Part shown: piece by piece, positions 54,099-64,000 of the stretch
Layout of the letters: each line of letters begins with the position of its first letter
Position numbering within the stretch: the first letter of the stretch is position 1
NCBI RefSeq assembly: GCF_902500225.1
Contig: NZ_LR722653.1
Span: 1 to 64,000, forward strand
Source: Buttiauxella massiliensis
GTDB taxonomy: Bacteria; Pseudomonadota; Gammaproteobacteria; Enterobacterales; Enterobacteriaceae
Reading direction: 5' to 3'
DNA length: 64,000 bases
Made by a program: the position numbers and the translations under genes
Notes under the pieces: model-generated
Database searches by the model: none
Told to the model about the DNA's origin: nothing
The model's input: the letters and a program-made list of their open reading frames with translations, nothing else

Positions 54099-55327
54099 TT
54101 ATGCAGCCCCTGATTATAACCTCTCCCGATGTCACAAGTACTGCGTCTGCTCCGGGTAGTGTAGCTCCTGGCGATAAAAGCTTGAGTGAGGATTTCCTGA
54201 GCCTGCTGAGCAAAGCGCTGCCAGGTGAAGTCACTCTGGCAGATGGTAAAACCGTGTCTCTGGAAGCCGCTCTGGGTAAAACAGCGAGCAAAGACGCACC
54301 TGCAATTGCTGCTGATGCCGCTGATGAAAAAACCACGCTTGCCGCGCTGTTAAATAACCTCGATGCACCACAGGCATTGTCTGCCCTGCTCTCTAACGTG
54401 AAGAAAAGCGGCAACGTGGAAAAAACGGCGCAGGTCGATGCGCAACATGAGCAAACCCACACGCTCAGCAATGCTGACATGCAGGCATTAAGCGCGTTGT
54501 TTGCCATGCTGCCGCAGCAATTACCGGTCGCCAACGCACTCAATACCCAGTCAGATGGTGAAAGTAGCGCGGCGGTTAGCCTGAATACTTTGCTTTCCAG
54601 TAGCGGTATAAAAAATGCGCCGACGGTTGATGCGCGAACCAACAGCGCCATCGCGACAGATAACACCGTTACACTCGATAGCGCAGCGACAGCAAAAAAT
54701 GCACCCGCAACAACCGACTCACCGGTTGAAGCAAAAACGTTCACCATAAGTAGCACTGAAAATGGCAACCGTGATGCCACAGCGAACAACACCACCACTG
54801 CTTCGGCACTGACCACGCCAGTCTTCAGTACCGCAACGGTGGCGACACCTGCTTCGGCGCAAATTGCTGTGCCGGTCGCACCACAGATTAGCGCCCAGCT
54901 TGGCAGCCAGGAGTGGCAGCAGGCAGTCAGCCAGCACATCACCCTATTCACTCGCCAGGGCCAGCAAAGTGCCGAGCTACGTCTGCACCCTGAAGATTTA
55001 GGACAGATTCAAATCAGCATGAAGCTTGATGACAACCAGGCACAGTTGCAGATGGTTTCAGCCCACAGCCACGTTCGCGCAGCACTTGAGGCGACATTAC
55101 CAAACCTGCGTATTGCGCTGGCAGAAAGTGGTATCCAGCTAGGACAGAGCAGTATCAGTAGCGAAAGTTCTGCCGGGCAGCAGCAACAGCAATCAGGCCA
55201 ACAGCAGCAACAAGCATCACGATCGGGCGGTACTTTCCCATCAATGGGTGATGCTGATTCGCTGACGGTTCCTGCCAGCATTCAACGTTTAGCATCGGGT
55301 AATAACGCGGTGGATATTTTCGCCTGA
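54095..55327 (+). CDS. fliK: Flagellar hook-length control protein FliK
   Basis: 410 residues against 375 in E. coli. The long middle (about 60-265) is Ala/Thr/Ser-rich low-complexity ruler sequence; the C-terminal switch domain has [20 protein letters not shown] and [20 protein letters not shown], then a Gln-rich tail. Secreted to measure hook length and switch export specificity. An ERIC element follows the stop. Confidence 0.96.
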   Translation: MIMQPLIITSPDVTSTASAPGSVAPGDKSLSEDFLSLLSKALPGEVTLADGKTVSLEAALGKTASKDAPAIAADAADEKTTLAALLNNLDAPQALSALLSNVKKSGNVEKTAQVDAQHEQTHTLSNADMQALSALFAMLPQQLPVANALNTQSDGESSAAVSLNTLLSSSGIKNAPTVDARTNSAIATDNTVTLDSAATAKNAPATTDSPVEAKTFTISSTENGNRDATANNTTTASALTTPVFSTATVATPASAQIAVPVAPQISAQLGSQEWQQAVSQHITLFTRQGQQSAELRLHPEDLGQIQISMKLDDNQAQLQMVSAHSHVRAALEATLPNLRIALAESGIQLGQSSISSESSAGQQQQQSGQQQQQASRSGGTFPSMGDADSLTVPASIQRLASGNNAVDIFA

Positions 55328-55417
55328 GCCACGCTCCCTAAGCTAAACGTCAGAGGTAACAACAAATATCATCTGTTTTCGGGCCTTTGAACGCCCGCCG
55401 ACACAGGATAATCAACC

Positions 55418-55543
55418 GATACCCAAGCTACTTCAAGGTGCAGGTAGGCGGCAATCGAATGAATCCCGATGAGCTTACTTGTGTAAGTGATTCGGGTGAA
55501 TGAGAGCAGCCAACACCCCTGCAACTTGAAGGGCGATGGGTAG
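55418..55543. repeat. ERIC element between fliK and fliL
   Basis: Begins GATACCCAAGCTACTTCAAG, contains GAGCTTACTTGTGTAAGTGA and ends CAACTTGAAGGGCGATGGGT. The whole 126 bases match the ERIC pattern. It lies in front of the fliL-R operon, about 30 bases from fliL. Confidence 0.92.
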
Positions 55544-55576
55544 ATATGCAGTACCGATACAGGAAAGATTCATTTT

Positions 55577-56044
55577 ATGACTGACAACGCTTTGCCAAAA
55601 AGCCGCAAGCGCTCCATCTGGATGCCATTACTGGTCCTGATTACACTTGCCGCATGTGCTACCGCTGGTTACAGCTACTGGCGTATGCAGCAGCAACCTG
55701 CTGCCGCGCAGGCGAAGGCACCGGAGCCACCACCAGCACCGGTATTTTACGCACTGGACACCTTCACGGTTAACCTCGGTGATGCTGACCGCGTCTTGTA
55801 TATCGGTGTCACATTGCGCCTGAAAGATGAAGCCACGCGTCAACGTCTGAGTGAATTCCTGCCAGAAGTACGTAGTCGTCTATTGCTGCTGTTTTCCCGC
55901 CAGGACAGTGCAGCCCTTGCGACCGATGAAGGTAAACAGAAACTGGTTGAAGCGATAAAGAATACGCTGGCACCGCCTCTGGTCGCCGGACAACCTCAAC
56001 AGGCAGTCAGCGACGTGCTGTATACCGCCTTTATTTTGCGGTAA
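55577..56044 (+). CDS. fliL: Flagellar basal body protein FliL
   Basis: 155 residues with one N-terminal membrane helix ([20 protein letters not shown]), then a periplasmic domain ([36 protein letters not shown]). Supports stator function. First gene of fliLMNOPQR. Confidence 0.96.
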   Translation: MTDNALPKSRKRSIWMPLLVLITLAACATAGYSYWRMQQQPAAAQAKAPEPPPAPVFYALDTFTVNLGDADRVLYIGVTLRLKDEATRQRLSEFLPEVRSRLLLLFSRQDSAALATDEGKQKLVEAIKNTLAPPLVAGQPQQAVSDVLYTAFILR

Positions 56045-56048
56045 TCCC

Positions 56049-57053
56049 ATGGGCGATAGCATTCTTTCTCAGGCCGAAATTGACGCACTGTTAAATGGCG
56101 ACAGTGACAACTCCGACGAACCCAAGACCAGTGTCGTTAATGAAACCGACATTCGTCCTTATGACCCCAATACCCAACGTCGTGTGGTGCGCGAGCGCTT
56201 ACAGGCATTGGAAATTATTAACGAGCGTTTTGCTCGTCAATTCCGTATGGGGTTATTTAACCTGTTACGTCGCAGCCCGGACATTACCGTCGGGGCTATC
56301 CGCATTCAGCCGTACCACGAGTTTGCCCGTAACTTGCCCGTGCCTACCAACCTCAACTTGATGCATCTGAAACCGCTGCGCGGCACAGGTTTGTTCGTAT
56401 TCTCCCCAAGCCTTGTGTTTATCGCCGTGGACAACCTGTTTGGTGGTGACGGACGTTTCCCAACCAAAGTTGAAGGCCGGGAGTTTACCCATACCGAGCA
56501 GCGCGTGATTAACCGCATGTTGAAACTGGCGCTGGAATCTTATAGCGACGCGTGGAAAGCCATTTATCCACTGGAAGTGGAATATGTGCGTTCCGAAATG
56601 CAGGTGAAATTTACCAACATTACGACGTCGCCCAACGACATCGTGGTGAATACGCCATTCCATGTGGAAATCGGCAACCTGACCGGCGAGTTTAATATCT
56701 GCCTGCCGTTTAGCATGATTGAACCTTTGCGCGAGCTGCTGGTGAATCCGCCGCTGGAAAACTCCCGTCAGGAAGACCAAAGCTGGCGCGATACCCTGGT
56801 ACGTCAGGTTCAGCATTCTGAGCTTGAGCTAATTGCCAATTTCGCTGACATCCCGCTACGCCTTTCACAAATTTTAAAATTGAAACCTGGTGACGTGCTA
56901 CCGATTGATAAACCGGACAGGATTCTGGCGCACGTTGACGGTGTTCCGGTACTGACTAGTCAGTACGGTACGCTTAACGGCCAGTACGCTCTGCGCGTCG
57001 AACATTTGATCAACCCGATACTGAATTCGCTGAACGAGGAACAGCCCAAATGA
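56049..57053 (+). CDS. fliM: Flagellar motor switch protein FliM
   Basis: 334 residues: N-terminal CheY-P binding segment DSILSQAEIDALLNGDSDNS, the CheC-like middle domain with the GGDGRFPTKVEGREFTHTEQ loop, and a C-terminal SpoA domain. Rotor C-ring component controlling direction. Overlaps fliN by 4 bases. Confidence 0.98.
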   Translation: MGDSILSQAEIDALLNGDSDNSDEPKTSVVNETDIRPYDPNTQRRVVRERLQALEIINERFARQFRMGLFNLLRRSPDITVGAIRIQPYHEFARNLPVPTNLNLMHLKPLRGTGLFVFSPSLVFIAVDNLFGGDGRFPTKVEGREFTHTEQRVINRMLKLALESYSDAWKAIYPLEVEYVRSEMQVKFTNITTSPNDIVVNTPFHVEIGNLTGEFNICLPFSMIEPLRELLVNPPLENSRQEDQSWRDTLVRQVQHSELELIANFADIPLRLSQILKLKPGDVLPIDKPDRILAHVDGVPVLTSQYGTLNGQYALRVEHLINPILNSLNEEQPK

Positions 57054-57463
57054 GTGATATTAATCAACCGTCCGACGACAATGCAGACTCCGTGGACGAT
57101 CTGTGGGCTGACGCGTTAAACGAACAGAAAGTTACGACCAACAAAAGCACCGCAGACAGCGTATTCCGTGCGCTTGAAGGCAATGACATAGCGGGCGCGA
57201 TGCAAGACATCGACCTGATTATGGACATTCCCGTCAAACTGACTGTGGAGCTGGGCCGTACCCGTATGACTATCAAAGAGCTGCTGCGTTTGTCGCAAGG
57301 TTCAGTGGTAGCGCTGGATGGCTTAGCAGGTGAACCGCTGGATATTTTGATCAACGGTTATCTGATTGCTCAGGGCGAAGTCGTGGTAGTGGCTGACAAA
57401 TACGGTGTTCGTATCACCGACATTATTACGCCATCCGAGCGTATGCGTCGCCTGAGCCGTTAA
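57050..57463 (+). CDS. fliN: Flagellar motor switch protein FliN
   Basis: 137 residues; the SpoA domain (IPVKLTVELGRTRMTIKELL, LDGLAGEPLDILINGYLIAQ, GEVVVV) is intact. C-ring and export docking. Four bases precede fliO. Confidence 0.98.
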   Translation: MSDINQPSDDNADSVDDLWADALNEQKVTTNKSTADSVFRALEGNDIAGAMQDIDLIMDIPVKLTVELGRTRMTIKELLRLSQGSVVALDGLAGEPLDILINGYLIAQGEVVVVADKYGVRITDIITPSERMRRLSR

Positions 57464-57467
57464 TTCG

Positions 57468-57860
57468 ATGAAAACCCAGGCAACTGTTCAGTCACAACCC
57501 ACCGCCAGCACCGGCTCTCCGTTGGTGCAGGTGAGCGGCGCATTAACCGCGATTATCGTTTTTATTTTGCTCGCCGCCTGGGTGGCAAAACGTTTTGGCT
57601 TTACGCCGAAAACTGGCTCCAGCAAAGAGATGAAAGTCAGCGCCAGTTGTAGCGTTGGCCCACGTGAACGTGTGGTGATTGTTGATGTGCAAGATGCGCG
57701 TCTGGTGCTCGGCGTGACTGCCGGGCAAATCACTCATTTGCATACGCTCCCCGCCTCGACGGTGAGCGAAACTGTATCGCCAACAGCACCTGCTGATTTC
57801 CGCGAATTGATGAAAAACAGTCTGATGAAAAATCTGCTTAAACGTAACGGGAAAGATTGA
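57468..57860 (+). CDS. fliO: Flagellar export protein FliO
   Basis: 130 residues, one membrane helix ([20 protein letters not shown]), then a cytoplasmic domain ([20 protein letters not shown]). Assembly factor for FliP. Overlaps fliP at TGATG. Confidence 0.95.
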   Translation: MKTQATVQSQPTASTGSPLVQVSGALTAIIVFILLAAWVAKRFGFTPKTGSSKEMKVSASCSVGPRERVVIVDVQDARLVLGVTAGQITHLHTLPASTVSETVSPTAPADFRELMKNSLMKNLLKRNGKD

Positions 57861-58597
57861 TGAAACGTTGGCTCCCTTTCTCGTTGCTTGGCCTGTTGTT
57901 AGTCATGCCAGCCGCTTTTGCCCAGCTACCCGGCCTCATCAGCCAGCCGATGTCTAACGGCGGCCAAAGCTGGACGCTGCCAGTTCAGACGCTGGTATTT
58001 ATTACTTCGCTGACATTTTTGCCGGCAATTCTACTGATGATGACAAGCTTCACTCGCATCATCATTGTTTTTGGCCTGCTGCGTAGCGCATTGGGCACAC
58101 CGTCTGCACCGCCCAACCAGGTGTTGTTGGGACTTGCGCTGTTTCTGACCTTTTTCATTATGGCCCCGGTATTCGACAAAATTTATACCGACGCTTACCA
58201 GCCATTTAGTGAAAACAAAATCCAGATGGACGAAGCCATTGAGCGGGGTTCGAAGCCGCTACGTGAGTTCATGTTGCGCCAAACACGTGAAGCAGATCTG
58301 GCACTGTTTGCACGCCTGGCAGATACACCGCCGCTGGAAGGGCCTGAAGTGGTTCCGATGCGCATATTGTTGCCGGCATACGTGACCAGCGAGCTGAAAA
58401 CCGCATTCCAGATTGGCTTTACAGTCTTCATTCCGTTTTTGATTATCGACCTGGTTATCGCAAGCGTACTGATGGCGCTGGGGATGATGATGGTGCCACC
58501 AGCAACTATCGCCCTGCCCTTTAAATTAATGCTGTTTGTGTTGGTGGATGGCTGGCAGTTGTTGGTCGGCTCGCTTGCGCAAAGTTTCTACAGTTAG
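57860..58597 (+). CDS. fliP: Flagellar export channel protein FliP
   Basis: 245 residues from ATG 57860, with a cleavable signal peptide (ending PAAFA) and four membrane helices; [20 protein letters not shown] and [20 protein letters not shown] are invariant. Core of the FliPQR export gate. Confidence 0.97.
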   Translation: MKRWLPFSLLGLLLVMPAAFAQLPGLISQPMSNGGQSWTLPVQTLVFITSLTFLPAILLMMTSFTRIIIVFGLLRSALGTPSAPPNQVLLGLALFLTFFIMAPVFDKIYTDAYQPFSENKIQMDEAIERGSKPLREFMLRQTREADLALFARLADTPPLEGPEVVPMRILLPAYVTSELKTAFQIGFTVFIPFLIIDLVIASVLMALGMMMVPPATIALPFKLMLFVLVDGWQLLVGSLAQSFYS

Positions 58598-58608
58598 AGG
58601 GGGAAAAG

Positions 58609-58878
58609 ATGACTCCTGAGTCGGTCATGATGATGGGCACCGAAGCCATGAAAGTGGCTTTGGCGCTCGCAGCCCCATTATTGATGGTGGCACTGGTGAC
58701 AGGTCTGGTGATCAGTATGCTGCAGGCCGCGACCCAGATAAACGAAATGACCCTATCGTTTATCCCGAAAATTCTTGCGGTGTTCGTCACTATTATCGTT
58801 GCAGGGCCGTGGATGCTTAATCTGCTGCTGGATTATATGCGCACGCTGCTGACAAATATCCCGATGAACATTGGATGA
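58609..58878 (+). CDS. fliQ: Flagellar export channel protein FliQ
   Basis: 89 residues, two membrane helices with the conserved [20 protein letters not shown] start and [17 protein letters not shown] loop. Overlaps fliR by 4 bases. Confidence 0.97.
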   Translation: MTPESVMMMGTEAMKVALALAAPLLMVALVTGLVISMLQAATQINEMTLSFIPKILAVFVTIIVAGPWMLNLLLDYMRTLLTNIPMNIG

Positions 58879-59660
58879 TTCACATTGATAGCGGCCAGTG
58901 GCTCACGTTATTAAGTATGGGGTTCTGGCCATTTATTCGTATTCTGGCCCTGATTTCAACTGCACCAATACTCAGTGAACGTGCGATTTCAAAGAAGGTA
59001 AAAATTGGCCTCGCGTTGATGATTACCTGGATAGTTGCTCCGACCCTTCCGGCAACTGAGGTCACTATTTTCTCGGCGGCCGGATTCTGGCTCGCAGCAC
59101 AGCAAATTCTGATTGGCATTGCGCTTGGCTTCACCATGCAGTTTGCCTTTGCCGCCATTCGTACTGCAGGTGAGATAATCGGCCTGCAAATGGGGCTTTC
59201 ATTTGCTACCTTCTTTGACCCTGGTAGCCGCCTGAATATGCCAGTCCTTGCCCGTTTTATGGACATGCTGGCCATGTTACTTTTTTTGGTGTTTAACGGC
59301 CATTTATGGCTGATATCGATGCTGGTCGACACTTTTCACACCCTGCCAATCGGTGGCAATCCGATTAACAGTAACGCGTTTATGGCGCTGACTCGAGCAG
59401 GCGGCCTAATCTTCCTCAATGGCTTAATGCTGGCCCTCCCACTCATCACTTTGTTACTCACGCTAAACATTGCACTTGGTCTGCTAAACCGCATGTCACC
59501 ACAGCTGTCTGTGTTTGTTATCGGTTTTCCGCTGACACTTGCTGTGGGCATGTTGGTGATGACGGCATTAATTCCCTTAATGGCTCCATTCGCTGAACAC
59601 TTATTTAGTGAAGTATTTAATTTACTCTCAGATATTGTGAGTGAAATTCCCGCGAATTAA
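58875..59660 (+). CDS. fliR: Flagellar export channel protein FliR
   Basis: 261 residues with about six membrane helices; [20 protein letters not shown] is conserved. Last gene of the operon. The start codon appears to be ATG at 58875 within the fliQ stop (GATGATT). Confidence 0.97.
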   Translation: MIHIDSGQWLTLLSMGFWPFIRILALISTAPILSERAISKKVKIGLALMITWIVAPTLPATEVTIFSAAGFWLAAQQILIGIALGFTMQFAFAAIRTAGEIIGLQMGLSFATFFDPGSRLNMPVLARFMDMLAMLLFLVFNGHLWLISMLVDTFHTLPIGGNPINSNAFMALTRAGGLIFLNGLMLALPLITLLLTLNIALGLLNRMSPQLSVFVIGFPLTLAVGMLVMTALIPLMAPFAEHLFSEVFNLLSDIVSEIPAN

Positions 59661-59684
59661 TCCCCAGGTTTTGTGGAGTCTTGC

Positions 59685-59698
59685 TGAGGATATTCCTA
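59685..59698 (+). promoter_or_regulatory. RcsAB box upstream of rcsA
   Basis: TGAGGATATTCCTA fits the RcsAB consensus TaAGaatatTCctA. It lies 174 bases before the rcsA start, as expected for autoactivation of rcsA. Confidence 0.75.
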
Positions 59699-59871
59699 AA
59701 AGCTTTCTTGAATAACATCCACCAGGATATAACTGGCGCGGCTTATATGCTTTTAGCTATCTCACATAATGGAACATTCACTTTACTTTGAGAGCATTCT
59801 TAACAAATTATACATAACTTTACTAGATAGTTAGTACGCCTAAAAATACTTAATTACGGGTGGGGGGTGTT

Positions 59872-60495
59872 ATGTCAACGATCATTATGGACTTATGCAG
59901 TTATACCCGGTTGGGGTTAACAGGTTATTTAACCAGCCGTGGCATCCGAAAACGACAGATGACCAACGTGGAGACAATTGAGGATTTAGCGCTCGCTTGT
60001 GAGTCCCTGACACCCAATGTGGTGTTTATTAATGAGGACTGTTTTATCCATGATGCTCAAAGCAGCGAGCGAATTAAGCAGATCATTAATCAGCATCCCA
60101 GTACTTTATTCCTGGTCTTTATGGCAATTGCTAATATTCATTTCGATGAATATCTTTTGGTGCGTAGTAATCTACTGATCAGCTCTAAATCTATAAAGCC
60201 AGAGTCACTGGACGAAATACTTTCAGAATATTTAGCAAAAAATGCTCACTGCATCGGGCACATTAATTTACCCACATTATCATTAAGCCGAACTGAGTCC
60301 AGCATGCTTAAAATGTGGATGTCTGGACAAGGCACAATTCAAATATCCGACCAGATGAATATCAAAGCAAAAACGGTTTCGTCACACAAAGGGAATATAA
60401 AACGCAAGATAAAGACACATAATAAGCAAGTGATTTATCATGTGGTCCGCCTTACCGATAATGTCACCAACGGTATCTTCGTAAATTTGCGTTAA
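59872..60495 (+). CDS. rcsA: Capsule synthesis regulator RcsA
   Basis: 207 residues from ATG 59872, the length in E. coli, with GGGGGGTG upstream. The C-terminal LuxR-type helix-turn-helix ([36 protein letters not shown]) is nearly identical to E. coli. The partner of RcsB at colanic acid promoters and the flhDC repressor; Lon-degraded in relatives. Confidence 0.97.
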   Translation: MSTIIMDLCSYTRLGLTGYLTSRGIRKRQMTNVETIEDLALACESLTPNVVFINEDCFIHDAQSSERIKQIINQHPSTLFLVFMAIANIHFDEYLLVRSNLLISSKSIKPESLDEILSEYLAKNAHCIGHINLPTLSLSRTESSMLKMWMSGQGTIQISDQMNIKAKTVSSHKGNIKRKIKTHNKQVIYHVVRLTDNVTNGIFVNLR

Positions 60496-60550
60496 TCCAA
60501 CCAGGATGGTTTAGGGTGGATTAGCGCAAGCGATATCCACCGCAAATATA

Positions 60551-60739
60551 TTACTCAGAGCGCTCAACAAAAACGCCATCCGGATGCCCCAGTTCGTTAA
60601 AGAACCAGATCCCCAACGGATACTCTTCAAGCGACACCAGATACATCGTCCCTTCGCTAAACTGTTCAACAGCTAATACCACACCTGGCCGACGCGGGCC
60701 GCCATCGGTTTTGACTGTCACGCGATCGTTGATATTCAT
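60551..60739 (-). CDS. dsrB: DsrB protein
   Basis: 62 residues from ATG 60739 (GGAG nine bases upstream). [20 protein letters not shown] and [20 protein letters not shown] are almost identical to E. coli DsrB, a small protein of unknown function. Confidence 0.93.
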   Translation of the reverse strand: MNINDRVTVKTDGGPRRPGVVLAVEQFSEGTMYLVSLEEYPLGIWFFNELGHPDGVFVERSE

Positions 60740-60870
60740 AACAAAAATCTCCAAGTTTCTTTGTGCCAGTGTAGATCAAAAACGACTCATTCGCATCGCA
60801 TGATGCGCAAGGTTATGCATTTTGTTAAGCGTCTATACTTAAACACGGGTATAGCCTGGAGGACGACTGC

Positions 60871-61086
60871 ATGAAGACCGCGAAAGAGCTCAATGAAACC
60901 ACGTGTATTGATGTCGATGCGCTATTGGCGGCCATCAATGAGATTAGCGAAAGTGAAGTGACACGTGCGAGTGACGATCCGCATCGAGTCAGTATCGATG
61001 GGCGCACATGGCACACCTACTCCGAATTAGCGGAAGCCTTTGAACTGGATATACACGATTTTAGTGTTAATGAAGTGAACCGCTGA
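60871..61086 (+). CDS. yodD: YodD protein
   Basis: 71 residues from ATG 60871 (TGGAGGACGACTGC upstream). VDALLAAINEISESEVTRAS and AEAFELDIHDFSVNEVNR match YodD, a stress-induced small protein of unknown function in E. coli (75 residues). Confidence 0.93.
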   Translation: MKTAKELNETTCIDVDALLAAINEISESEVTRASDDPHRVSIDGRTWHTYSELAEAFELDIHDFSVNEVNR

Positions 61087-61092
61087 GCTGAA

Positions 61093-61178
61093 TAAAAGAA
61101 TCCCGGCAGGAAAGCCGGGATAAACTTGCGTTAGCAAGAAGCAATTGAAAAATTCGTTACACCAGGAAATCTGATGTG
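61093..61178 (-). ncRNA. dsrA: DsrA small RNA
   Basis: On the minus strand the RNA begins ACATCAGATTTCCTGGTGTA, continues ACGAATTTTTCAATTGCTTC and TTGCTAACGCAAG, and ends in the terminator ATCCCGGC-tttc-GCCGGGAT plus TCTTTT. The first part is identical to E. coli DsrA, including the rpoS- and hns-pairing stretches; the terminator stem differs in sequence but pairs perfectly. Position between yodD and mpgP is conserved. DsrA with Hfq activates rpoS and represses hns translation at low temperature. Confidence 0.93.
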
Positions 61179-61394
61179 CATCCACCATACATCAGATTTA
61201 TTTCAAAACAATGAATGATTCGTTCTATGAATATTCAATTTTTCGCAACGACTTAGCTGAATCGTGCCGTCTTTCCTTATTTTTAGCGGTTTCCAGCACT
61301 GATACTGATACTCATTAATGATTAGGTGGCGAATTTAATTGAGATTTATCCTACTCAACCAGGCATTTAACCTTTGGATTTCAGGAGAAGTACC
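61179..61394. other. mpgP-dsrA divergent promoter region
   Basis: AT-rich gap that should hold the dsrA promoter (reading left) and the mpgP promoter. CATACATCAGATTTA at 61186-61200 repeats the DsrA 5' sequence CATCAGATTT in inverse orientation, forming a weak inverted repeat at the RNA start. Confidence 0.35.
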
Positions 61395-62210
61395 ATGCTG
61401 CATCTGCACGATCCGCTGTTAATCATTTCAGATCTCGATGGGACACTGCTGGAACATCATTCCTACCGTTGGGAGGCCGCAAGTCCCTGGATTAACATTT
61501 TGCGCCAGAACGAGATCCCACTGATTTTGTGTAGCGCGAAAAGTGCTGCGGAAATCATTGAGTGGCAAAATGAGTTTTCATTGACCGGACAGGCGTTTAT
61601 TGCAGAAAACGGGGCGGTTATTCAGCTTGATTCACGCTGGAGTGACAGCGACGATTACCCTCGTCTGATGACGGGTATTCGCCATGAAGAGCTGTTTTCT
61701 GTTCTGGATAAGTTACGTCAGAAATTTGGTTTTAAATTTACCTGCTTTGCCGACGTCGATGAGAATACCCTTTGTGAGTTAACTGGCCTTACACGCAAAC
61801 AGGCGGGCCTTGCAAAACTCAGTGAAGCATCGGAAACCTTGATATGGCGCGATAGCGAAGAAATGATGGTCGCATTTAACGACCAGTTGGCAACTCTGGG
61901 TTTAATGATGCTGCAAGGCGGGCGGTTCTGGCATGTATTAGATATGCAGGCCGGCAAAGATAAGGCGCTACACTGGCTTCAGGAACAGTTTCAGCAACGC
62001 GAAGGGAAAACCCACATCACAATCGGACTGGGGGACAGCCCAAGCGATGCATTACTGCTTGATAGCGTCGATTACGCCGTAGTTGTCAAAGGCTACAGCC
62101 GCCAGACAGTGACGCTGCAACGGGACGACCCGCAGCGCGTGTATCGCAGCCAGAACTACGGTCCTGAAGGGTGGAAAGAAGGTCTCGATCATTTCATCAC
62201 CCCTGAGTAA
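61395..62210 (+). CDS. mpgP: Mannosyl-3-phosphoglycerate phosphatase (YedP)
   Basis: 271 residues from ATG 61395 (AGGAG seven bases upstream). HAD motifs: ISDLDGTLL with nucleophile Asp (I), LCSAKSA (II) and GLGDSPSDALLL (IV). It is the MPGP-type Cof-like phosphatase; the physiological substrate in enterobacteria is uncertain. Confidence 0.93.
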   Translation: MLHLHDPLLIISDLDGTLLEHHSYRWEAASPWINILRQNEIPLILCSAKSAAEIIEWQNEFSLTGQAFIAENGAVIQLDSRWSDSDDYPRLMTGIRHEELFSVLDKLRQKFGFKFTCFADVDENTLCELTGLTRKQAGLAKLSEASETLIWRDSEEMMVAFNDQLATLGLMMLQGGRFWHVLDMQAGKDKALHWLQEQFQQREGKTHITIGLGDSPSDALLLDSVDYAVVVKGYSRQTVTLQRDDPQRVYRSQNYGPEGWKEGLDHFITPE

Positions 62211-62215
62211 CCGGT

Positions 62216-63919
62216 TTAATCGTGATTACAGACCTGATTACGACCACCCTGCTTCGCTTTATACAGCCGATGGTCAGCGTAAGTTTGCAGGCGTTCGAAA
62301 TCGTAATCGTTAAATTCAAACGAACTACTCACACCAAATGAGGCACTGATCCTTACCGTATTGCCTTGCTTGATGAGTAATTCCTTAGTGTTAATGCGCA
62401 CTCGGATGCGTTCAGCCACTTTTGTCGCCTCTTCCAGAGTTGTCTCAGGCAGCACGATACAGAACTCCTCACCGCCGACGCGTCCGGCAATATCGCCCGT
62501 ACGAAACGCATCACTAAGCATCGCTGCCGCGTGGATAAGTACTTTGTCACCGCAGCTATGGCCAAACCTGTCGTTTATGCTTTTGAAGAGATCAAGGTCC
62601 ATCTGAATAACCGAGAAAGGTAATCCTTGCTGCTCACACTCCTGCGACAATTTACGTGCAATCTCGAAGAAGGCACCGCGATTGTAAAGACGAGTTAGCG
62701 TGTCATAGTTAGCCCGCCAGGTCAGGGTTTGTTGCAAGCTGAACATGTTATTGACCAGGCGGCGAATCACCATCCATGAAGCAAACAGCATAAGCGTAAA
62801 CAGCATCCACAGAATGCTCAGGACAATACTAATCCGCCCAAACTCGCCCTGAACCCCTTCTTCCAGGGTATGGACTTTAACCAGCAAACCATCAAAGTTA
62901 TTCAGCTTCGCCCAGGTGATAAAACGGCTATCCATACGCAATTCACCCTGTTCCCCCTGTTTTGCAGCAGTGACCACATTGGCAATTCGCGCCAATTGGG
63001 GTGCGGTAAACAGCTCATGTTGCGGCAAACTCTTGGCCGAAGTCGCGATAGGATTTAATTCGTTATCGTAGAGCAGCACCGTGCCTTCATGGTCGTCATA
63101 TTTGGCTTGCCGCAAGAAGTTATGGAGTGATTCGATAGGATAATCGAGTGCCAGTACACCATACCAACGCCCGTTAAAATCTAGCGGTACTGAAGCGGTA
63201 ACAATCTGCCCTGATGTATCGTTGCCATTAAAAGTATGTGTCCACTTCAAAGACCGCTGCGGGTTATTTTGCAGCGACTGTGAGGAAAAATAGGGTCTGG
63301 CAATCAAGCGGTAGTAAAGCGAGACGATATTCGGATCGTTGGCGGGCGGCGTGTTCGTCAAAAAGAACCCGCTGCGCGAGGCATAGAACATGCGCTGCGG
63401 CATTTTCCCGGAACTGTCGGATAAGCGCATGATATAGCTTAATTCCAGCGCCGAGCTTAATTCTGAGTGAAGTGTATGCTCATCTCGGTCGAGCAATGGA
63501 CTTTTGTTTACAAATTCATCAGATACGCCGCTCATCGGCAAACTGCGGCTTAAATCGAGGCGCAATTGCCAAAAAGGCTGGGTACGCAAGGTATCAAAAT
63601 CGGCCAGGGATTTGCGGGTTCTGTCCGTTGAAATCGGGGATTGCAGCGCATATAGCATCGCATTGCGATAAAAAAGCAGATTGTCGATGCTGTGCTGGAG
63701 CTGTCGGTCAAGCAAAGTGGCAACGCTATCGAGACTATTACGCTGGTTGGCGACATAAGCCCCTTCTAGTACCACTGCCTCTCGCCATGTCAACACGGTG
63801 GAGAACAAAAATACGAAGATAAAACAAAGGTTAACGACCTTTTGCGGATTTTTGAAGCGGCCGATCACGCGTTGTAATGCATTGCCTAACACTAACACTC
63901 TCCCTGAAACCGCAATCAT
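62216..63919 (-). CDS. dgcQ: Diguanylate cyclase DgcQ (YedQ)
   Basis: 567 residues. Two membrane helices (about 31-49 and 380-400) enclose a periplasmic CHASE7-like sensor (ISSYRN-type, PLDFNGRWYGVLALDYPIES). The C-terminal GGDEF domain has DLFKSINDRFGHSCGDKV and the active-site RVGGEEFCIVLPE (GGEEF). It makes c-di-GMP, linked to cellulose control in E. coli. It converges on mpgP with only 5 bases between the stops. Confidence 0.95.
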   Translation of the reverse strand: MIAVSGRVLVLGNALQRVIGRFKNPQKVVNLCFIFVFLFSTVLTWREAVVLEGAYVANQRNSLDSVATLLDRQLQHSIDNLLFYRNAMLYALQSPISTDRTRKSLADFDTLRTQPFWQLRLDLSRSLPMSGVSDEFVNKSPLLDRDEHTLHSELSSALELSYIMRLSDSSGKMPQRMFYASRSGFFLTNTPPANDPNIVSLYYRLIARPYFSSQSLQNNPQRSLKWTHTFNGNDTSGQIVTASVPLDFNGRWYGVLALDYPIESLHNFLRQAKYDDHEGTVLLYDNELNPIATSAKSLPQHELFTAPQLARIANVVTAAKQGEQGELRMDSRFITWAKLNNFDGLLVKVHTLEEGVQGEFGRISIVLSILWMLFTLMLFASWMVIRRLVNNMFSLQQTLTWRANYDTLTRLYNRGAFFEIARKLSQECEQQGLPFSVIQMDLDLFKSINDRFGHSCGDKVLIHAAAMLSDAFRTGDIAGRVGGEEFCIVLPETTLEEATKVAERIRVRINTKELLIKQGNTVRISASFGVSSSFEFNDYDFERLQTYADHRLYKAKQGGRNQVCNHD

Positions 63920-63989
63920 CTAAAAGTCTGTCAACACTGCCGGTGCCATGACACCCAGTCATGGGTCGGTTCTAATATCTAGAGAATAC

Positions 63990-64000
63990 ATGACCACTCA
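63990..64000 (+). CDS. Possible start of a gene running off the right edge
   Basis: AGAGAATAC precedes ATG 63990, reading MTT before the window ends. Too short to identify. Confidence 0.2.

Noticed and set aside
53935..54951. A 338-residue minus-strand open frame
   Set aside because: It is antisense to fliJ/fliK, whose Ala/Thr-rich codons leave the opposite strand open. There is no ribosome site or known domain.

Overview
The window is chromosomal DNA of a member of the Enterobacteriaceae. The right-hand 34 kb keeps the E. coli/Salmonella order pgsA-uvrC-uvrY-yecF-sdiA-yecC-yecS-dcyD-fliY-fliZ-fliA-fliC-fliD-fliS-fliT-amyA-yedD ... fliE-fliFGHIJK-fliLMNOPQR-rcsA-dsrB-yodD-dsrA-mpgP-dgcQ with high protein similarity. 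Details differ from both model species: an intact tetrathionate reductase locus is present, fliB is absent, yedE/yedF are absent, and no glyW-cysT-leuZ tRNAs follow pgsA. I cannot name the genus safely; a Buttiauxella/Kluyvera/Enterobacter-like organism fits.

Region 1 (1-18908) is an AT-rich, mosaic mobile island ending in a 24-bp copy of the 3' end of tRNA-Asn. From left to right it carries: an IS3-type orfA fragment with an internal stop; a DUF4297-type nuclease; a CoiA-like putative nuclease with a membrane-protein partner; a mobilization module (TraD/MobC-like protein, probable oriT region, and a MobQ-type MobA relaxase broken by a one-base deletion); a transglutaminase-like C-H-D protein; a zinc-ribbon membrane protein with a lipoprotein; an orphan type VI effector (PAAR, pyocin-like region, colicin-E3-type 16S rRNase) with its Im3-like immunity protein and an upstream PAAR-like protein; three or four diverged copies of a multi-hairpin intergenic repeat; a RepL-like initiator behind three palindromic operators or iterons; two decayed small genes; six tandem, highly diverged, apparently paralogous small proteins of unknown function; an AlpA-type regulator; and a DUF6387-type protein. 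It reads as an integrated mobilizable plasmid-like element loaded with competition and possible defence cargo.

Region 2 (18909-30193) starts with a dead integrase remnant. It then holds the tetrathionate respiration locus (ttrRS divergent from ttrBCA, with FNR-like and palindromic sites between), amn (AMP nucleosidase), an M24 aminopeptidase, and an intact tRNA-Asn gene with promoter and terminator.

Region 3 (30194-48077) holds ldtA, pgsA, uvrC-uvrY, yecF, sdiA, the cystine uptake genes yecC/yecS/dcyD/fliY, fliZ-fliA, flagellin and its export/cap genes, amyA and yedD, then a short stretch with a truncated acyltransferase. Three ERIC elements lie in the flagellar genes, and one of them supplies an extended C terminus to FliZ. 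Matching sigma-28 promoters face away from each other in front of fliC and fliD.

Region 4 (48337-64000) is the flagellar basal body/export cluster, then the rcsA neighbourhood including the DsrA small RNA, mannosyl-3-phosphoglycerate phosphatase and a diguanylate cyclase.

The most unusual material is in the island: regularly spaced chains of short perfect palindromes (4515-4662 and the repeated units at 12.5-13.3 kb), the ATCGATCGAT cluster at 9.3-9.4 kb, and the six-gene paralogue array at 15.0-17.25 kb.
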